This document shows positions 61,556 to 64,000 of a stretch of 64,000 nucleotides of DNA, piece after piece (within the stretch, counting starts at the first letter, position 1; each line of letters starts with the position of its first letter). Made by a program: the position numbers and the translations under genes. The stretch comes from Hyunsoonleella flava (GTDB lineage Bacteria > Bacteroidota > Bacteroidia > Flavobacteriales > Flavobacteriaceae): NCBI RefSeq assembly GCF_004310325.1, contig NZ_SIRT01000009.1, positions 62,001 to 126,000 on the forward strand. The letters run 5' to 3'. The notes under the pieces were generated by a model, which was given only the letters and a program-made list of their open reading frames with translations, was not told the DNA's origin and searched no databases.

Positions 61556-63492
61556 CAGTTGCTGGTAGTATTAAGTTGATTTAACTTCTGTTTTAAGCGA
61601 TAATATTCAGCTTCTTCAACAATTTGTAATTGGGTTTTACCATTTATATTAAAAGGTTCGCCTGTGTATGGTTTTGCATATTCATTTTCTAAAGAATGTT
61701 TTAGAAGCCACTCTTCCATATCTTTTCTGGTAATATAGCCTTTGATGTGTTTTTCAATCATTAAGCTCGCAACTTTTCCAGCAAACCTACTTCCCCAATA
61801 ACCATTTTCGACAAAAACTGCAATGGCAATCTTTGGGTTTTCTTTAGGTGCAAAAGCTACAAAGATGGAATGATCTGTAAGCTGGGTCCTGACACTATCA
61901 ATTTTAATAAAATTTTCAACTGTTCCTGTTTTTCCACAGATTTCTATGTCTTTTACATTTAAGAACTTAGCGGTTCCATTTTTATAAACGGCATGCATAC
62001 CCTCAATTACAGGCTCAAAATGTTGCTTGTCAATCGTCGTATATTTTGGTTTGGTAAAATTTTCAGGTAGTGTTTCACCTTTAATATGTTTTATAACATG
62101 AGGTGTAAAGTAATGCCCTCTATTGGCAATGGCGCATACCATATTAGCTAGCTGAATTGGGGTGGTAGCTACTTCGCCTTGTCCTATAGCGTTTGAAATA
62201 GTATAGGTAGAATAAAATGTTTTGGGGTAGATGCGTTTGTAGTAAGCCCTATCAGGGATACGTCCTTTTTGCCCTACATATAAATCATTGTTTAAAAAAT
62301 TACCAAGTCCAAAACTTTTTGCATGTTTACTCCAAGTGTCAATGCCTTCGGAAGCATCTCCAGTTTTATCTAAAATTCGTCTATACGTAGTTGCAAAATA
62401 GGCATTGCAGGATTCTTGTATACCAGTAATCATGTTATTACGTCTTCCACGATAGCAATGGCACTTCATAAACCTATTGCCATATTTGTAACCTGCATAA
62501 CAGGTTATCTTTTCTTCAGGGGTGATCACATCTTCTTGTAAGCCTATCAAGGCATTCATCAATTTAAAAGGTGACCCAGGTTCATAAACGCCTTGAATAC
62601 TTCTATTAAATAGAGGATTTGCAATGTCATCTTTTAAAAGCTTAGTGAAATTTTTTGAACGTTCCCTACCTACTAAGATATTTGGGTCGTAAGTAGGTGC
62701 TGCAACCATTGACAAAATTTCCCCCGTAGCAGGTTCAATAGCTATAACGCCACCGCGCTTATTTTCCATAAGTAATTCGCCATAGGCCTGTAAATTGGCA
62801 TCAATAGTAATGGTAATGTCCTTACCTTGTTCTGGAATAATATCAAACTTTCCATTCTTGTGCGGACCAATATCTCTATTAAATCTATCTTTTTGAATAA
62901 ATTTAATACCCTTTACACCCCGAAGCGTTTTTTCATAAGAGGCCTCTATGCCATTTTTGCCTTTTAAGTCACCCATTTGATAATAGGGGTCGTTCTTAAT
63001 GTCTCTATTATTAACCTCACCTATATCACCTAGTACATTGGCTCCAATGGTAGTTTCGTATTTTCTCAAAGGTCTTTTTTGAATATAGAACCCATCGAAT
63101 TTTCGCATTTTTTCTTGCAGAACAGCATAATCCTCTTTTGAGAGTTGAGGAACAAATGGAGAGGCTAATCTTGGTGAATAGCGACGGGCACGCTCTAACT
63201 TTTTATCATAGGTTTCTCGTGATATTTTCAAAAGCTTACAAAATTCGTCCATATCAAAATCTCCTACTTCACGCGGAATTACCATCACATCATACGAAGG
63301 CTGGTTACCTACTAAAAGCTGCCCATTTCGGTCATATACGAAACCTCGTTTGGGATAGTTCCAAACCTTTCTAATGGCATTATCATCGTATAAATTATCT
63401 GATCCTCCCTTGTAAATCTGAAGATAAAACAATCTGCCAATAAAGGTAAAGCCACATAAAATGACCAAAAAGAAAAGTAAAAACTGCCTCAT
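61555..63492 (-). CDS. mrdA: Penicillin-binding protein 2 (elongation transpeptidase)
   Basis: 645 residues, anchored by one N-terminal span (about 3-22) with the chain in the periplasm. A pedestal domain (about 40-240) precedes the transpeptidase domain, with active-site SPFK (SxxK, near 300), ESCN (SxN, near 360) and CGKTGTVEN (KTG, near 510). It cross-links glycan strands made by RodA, the next gene. Start is directly coupled to mreD by a one-base overlap. Confidence 0.95.
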   Translation of the reverse strand: MRQFLLFFLVILCGFTFIGRLFYLQIYKGGSDNLYDDNAIRKVWNYPKRGFVYDRNGQLLVGNQPSYDVMVIPREVGDFDMDEFCKLLKISRETYDKKLERARRYSPRLASPFVPQLSKEDYAVLQEKMRKFDGFYIQKRPLRKYETTIGANVLGDIGEVNNRDIKNDPYYQMGDLKGKNGIEASYEKTLRGVKGIKFIQKDRFNRDIGPHKNGKFDIIPEQGKDITITIDANLQAYGELLMENKRGGVIAIEPATGEILSMVAAPTYDPNILVGRERSKNFTKLLKDDIANPLFNRSIQGVYEPGSPFKLMNALIGLQEDVITPEEKITCYAGYKYGNRFMKCHCYRGRRNNMITGIQESCNAYFATTYRRILDKTGDASEGIDTWSKHAKSFGLGNFLNNDLYVGQKGRIPDRAYYKRIYPKTFYSTYTISNAIGQGEVATTPIQLANMVCAIANRGHYFTPHVIKHIKGETLPENFTKPKYTTIDKQHFEPVIEGMHAVYKNGTAKFLNVKDIEICGKTGTVENFIKIDSVRTQLTDHSIFVAFAPKENPKIAIAVFVENGYWGSRFAGKVASLMIEKHIKGYITRKDMEEWLLKHSLENEYAKPYTGEPFNINGKTQLQIVEEAEYYRLKQKLNQLNTTSN

Positions 63493-63995
63493 TAATGTTT
63501 TCGACTAAAAATGATTGAAACCAATGTAATCATTAATATAGTAAATATACCCGAGAATAACGTTTTTTGAAACACCATTAGTATTCTTGAAATGCTAAAT
63601 ATTTCCAGAGAAAATAAGATGATATGGTGTAATACCGTTAATAGTGCTATGTAAACAAGTTTTGCACCAAAATCGTTATTGTTAAACTTTACGTTGTTGT
63701 GCTCATACATGGTACCAAATGCGAATTTTAAAAACACAGGTCTGGTGTAGGCAATAAAAACGGAAGCTGCCGCGTGGATACCTCCTGAATCTGAAAACAT
63801 ATCCACTGTGAGTCCTATTAAAAAACTTAGAAAAATAAATAACAATCGGTTATTTTTTATAGGAAAGAAAATGATAAAAATGATATAGATGTACGGATTG
63901 ATGTAACCCAGAAAGTTGATGTGGTTAAACAATATCACCTGAAATAAAACAAGTAACACAAATCTAATGCTATGTGCTGTAATAATACTATTCAT
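63492..63995 (-). CDS. mreD: Rod shape-determining protein MreD
   Basis: 167-residue integral membrane protein with five or six spans (LVLFQVILFNHINFLGYINPY at the N-terminus and a basic last stretch FSRKH), typical MreD size. It partners MreC and the cytoskeletal MreB. The start ATG is five bases from the window end, so mreB and mreC, usually just upstream, would lie beyond it. Overlaps the PBP2 gene by one base. Confidence 0.85.
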   Translation of the reverse strand: MNSIITAHSIRFVLLVLFQVILFNHINFLGYINPYIYIIFIIFFPIKNNRLLFIFLSFLIGLTVDMFSDSGGIHAAASVFIAYTRPVFLKFAFGTMYEHNNVKFNNNDFGAKLVYIALLTVLHHIILFSLEIFSISRILMVFQKTLFSGIFTILMITLVSIIFSRKH

Positions 63996-64000
63996 TGGTG

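Overview
The window is a chromosomal stretch from a member of the Bacteroidota, most probably a Flavobacteriaceae species. The evidence is the set of gliding-motility genes (gldA, gldB, gldC), a type IX secretion C-terminal sorting domain, a degradative-type HMG-CoA reductase of the mevalonate route, lipid A and rod-shape genes typical of Gram-negatives, low GC content, and repeated matches to the Bacteroidetes promoter -7 element TAnnTTTG. It is almost entirely housekeeping DNA. I see no prophage, insertion sequence, CRISPR array or biosynthetic island.

Layout. 0-3.5 kb: the tail of a probable metH, metF, then three small envelope or unknown genes. 3.5-9.2 kb (minus strand): ackA-pta, an isolated kduD-like dehydrogenase between two long non-coding gaps, and gldA. 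9.2-13.7 kb: an aromatic amino acid operon (pheA, aminotransferase, tyrA, DAHP synthase/chorismate mutase) preceded by a Phe/Tyr leader peptide with a complete transcription attenuator. 13.7-25.5 kb: a small secreted protein with a sorting domain, rsgA-dtd, two DUF3857 proteins, a MazG-like gene, aroA, queA, rlmN and a polyprenyl synthase. 25.7-29.5 kb: an ECF sigma/anti-sigma/outer-membrane operon, a LacI-type regulator and tRNA-Phe. 29.7-37.7 kb: coaX, a barrel protein, a TPR protein, lptC, a CBS-domain membrane protein and a PpiD-like foldase. 37.7-46.4 kb: GHMP kinase and HMG-CoA reductase, then dipeptidyl peptidase IV with two POT transporters, and a thioredoxin. 46.4-51.2 kb (minus): comEC, a C40 peptidase, lpxB, a small membrane protein and surE. 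51.4-64 kb: a tail-specific protease, an ABC permease, dnaG, a response regulator, nadE, gldB-gldC, and on the minus strand mreD-mrdA-rodA followed by a lipoprotein peptide deformylase.

Functional logic. The aromatic operon appears to be controlled by ribosome stalling on a run of Tyr and Phe codons, which selects between an antiterminator and a terminator ending directly against the pheA start codon. Dipeptidyl peptidase IV and the two POT carriers form a plausible periplasmic peptide release and uptake unit. The sigma factor operon carries its own likely ECF promoter, so it is probably autoregulated.

Beyond genes, the most interesting material is a structured dispersed intergenic repeat in three copies (about 87-129 bp; one copy contains two further nested small repeats), ten perfect copies of a 7-bp unit beside one of them, and several proteins lacking expected residues: a DnaG without zinc ligands, a response regulator with Glu at the phosphoacceptor position, a transglutaminase-like protein without its catalytic Cys, and a ComEC whose C-terminal domain lacks metal ligands.
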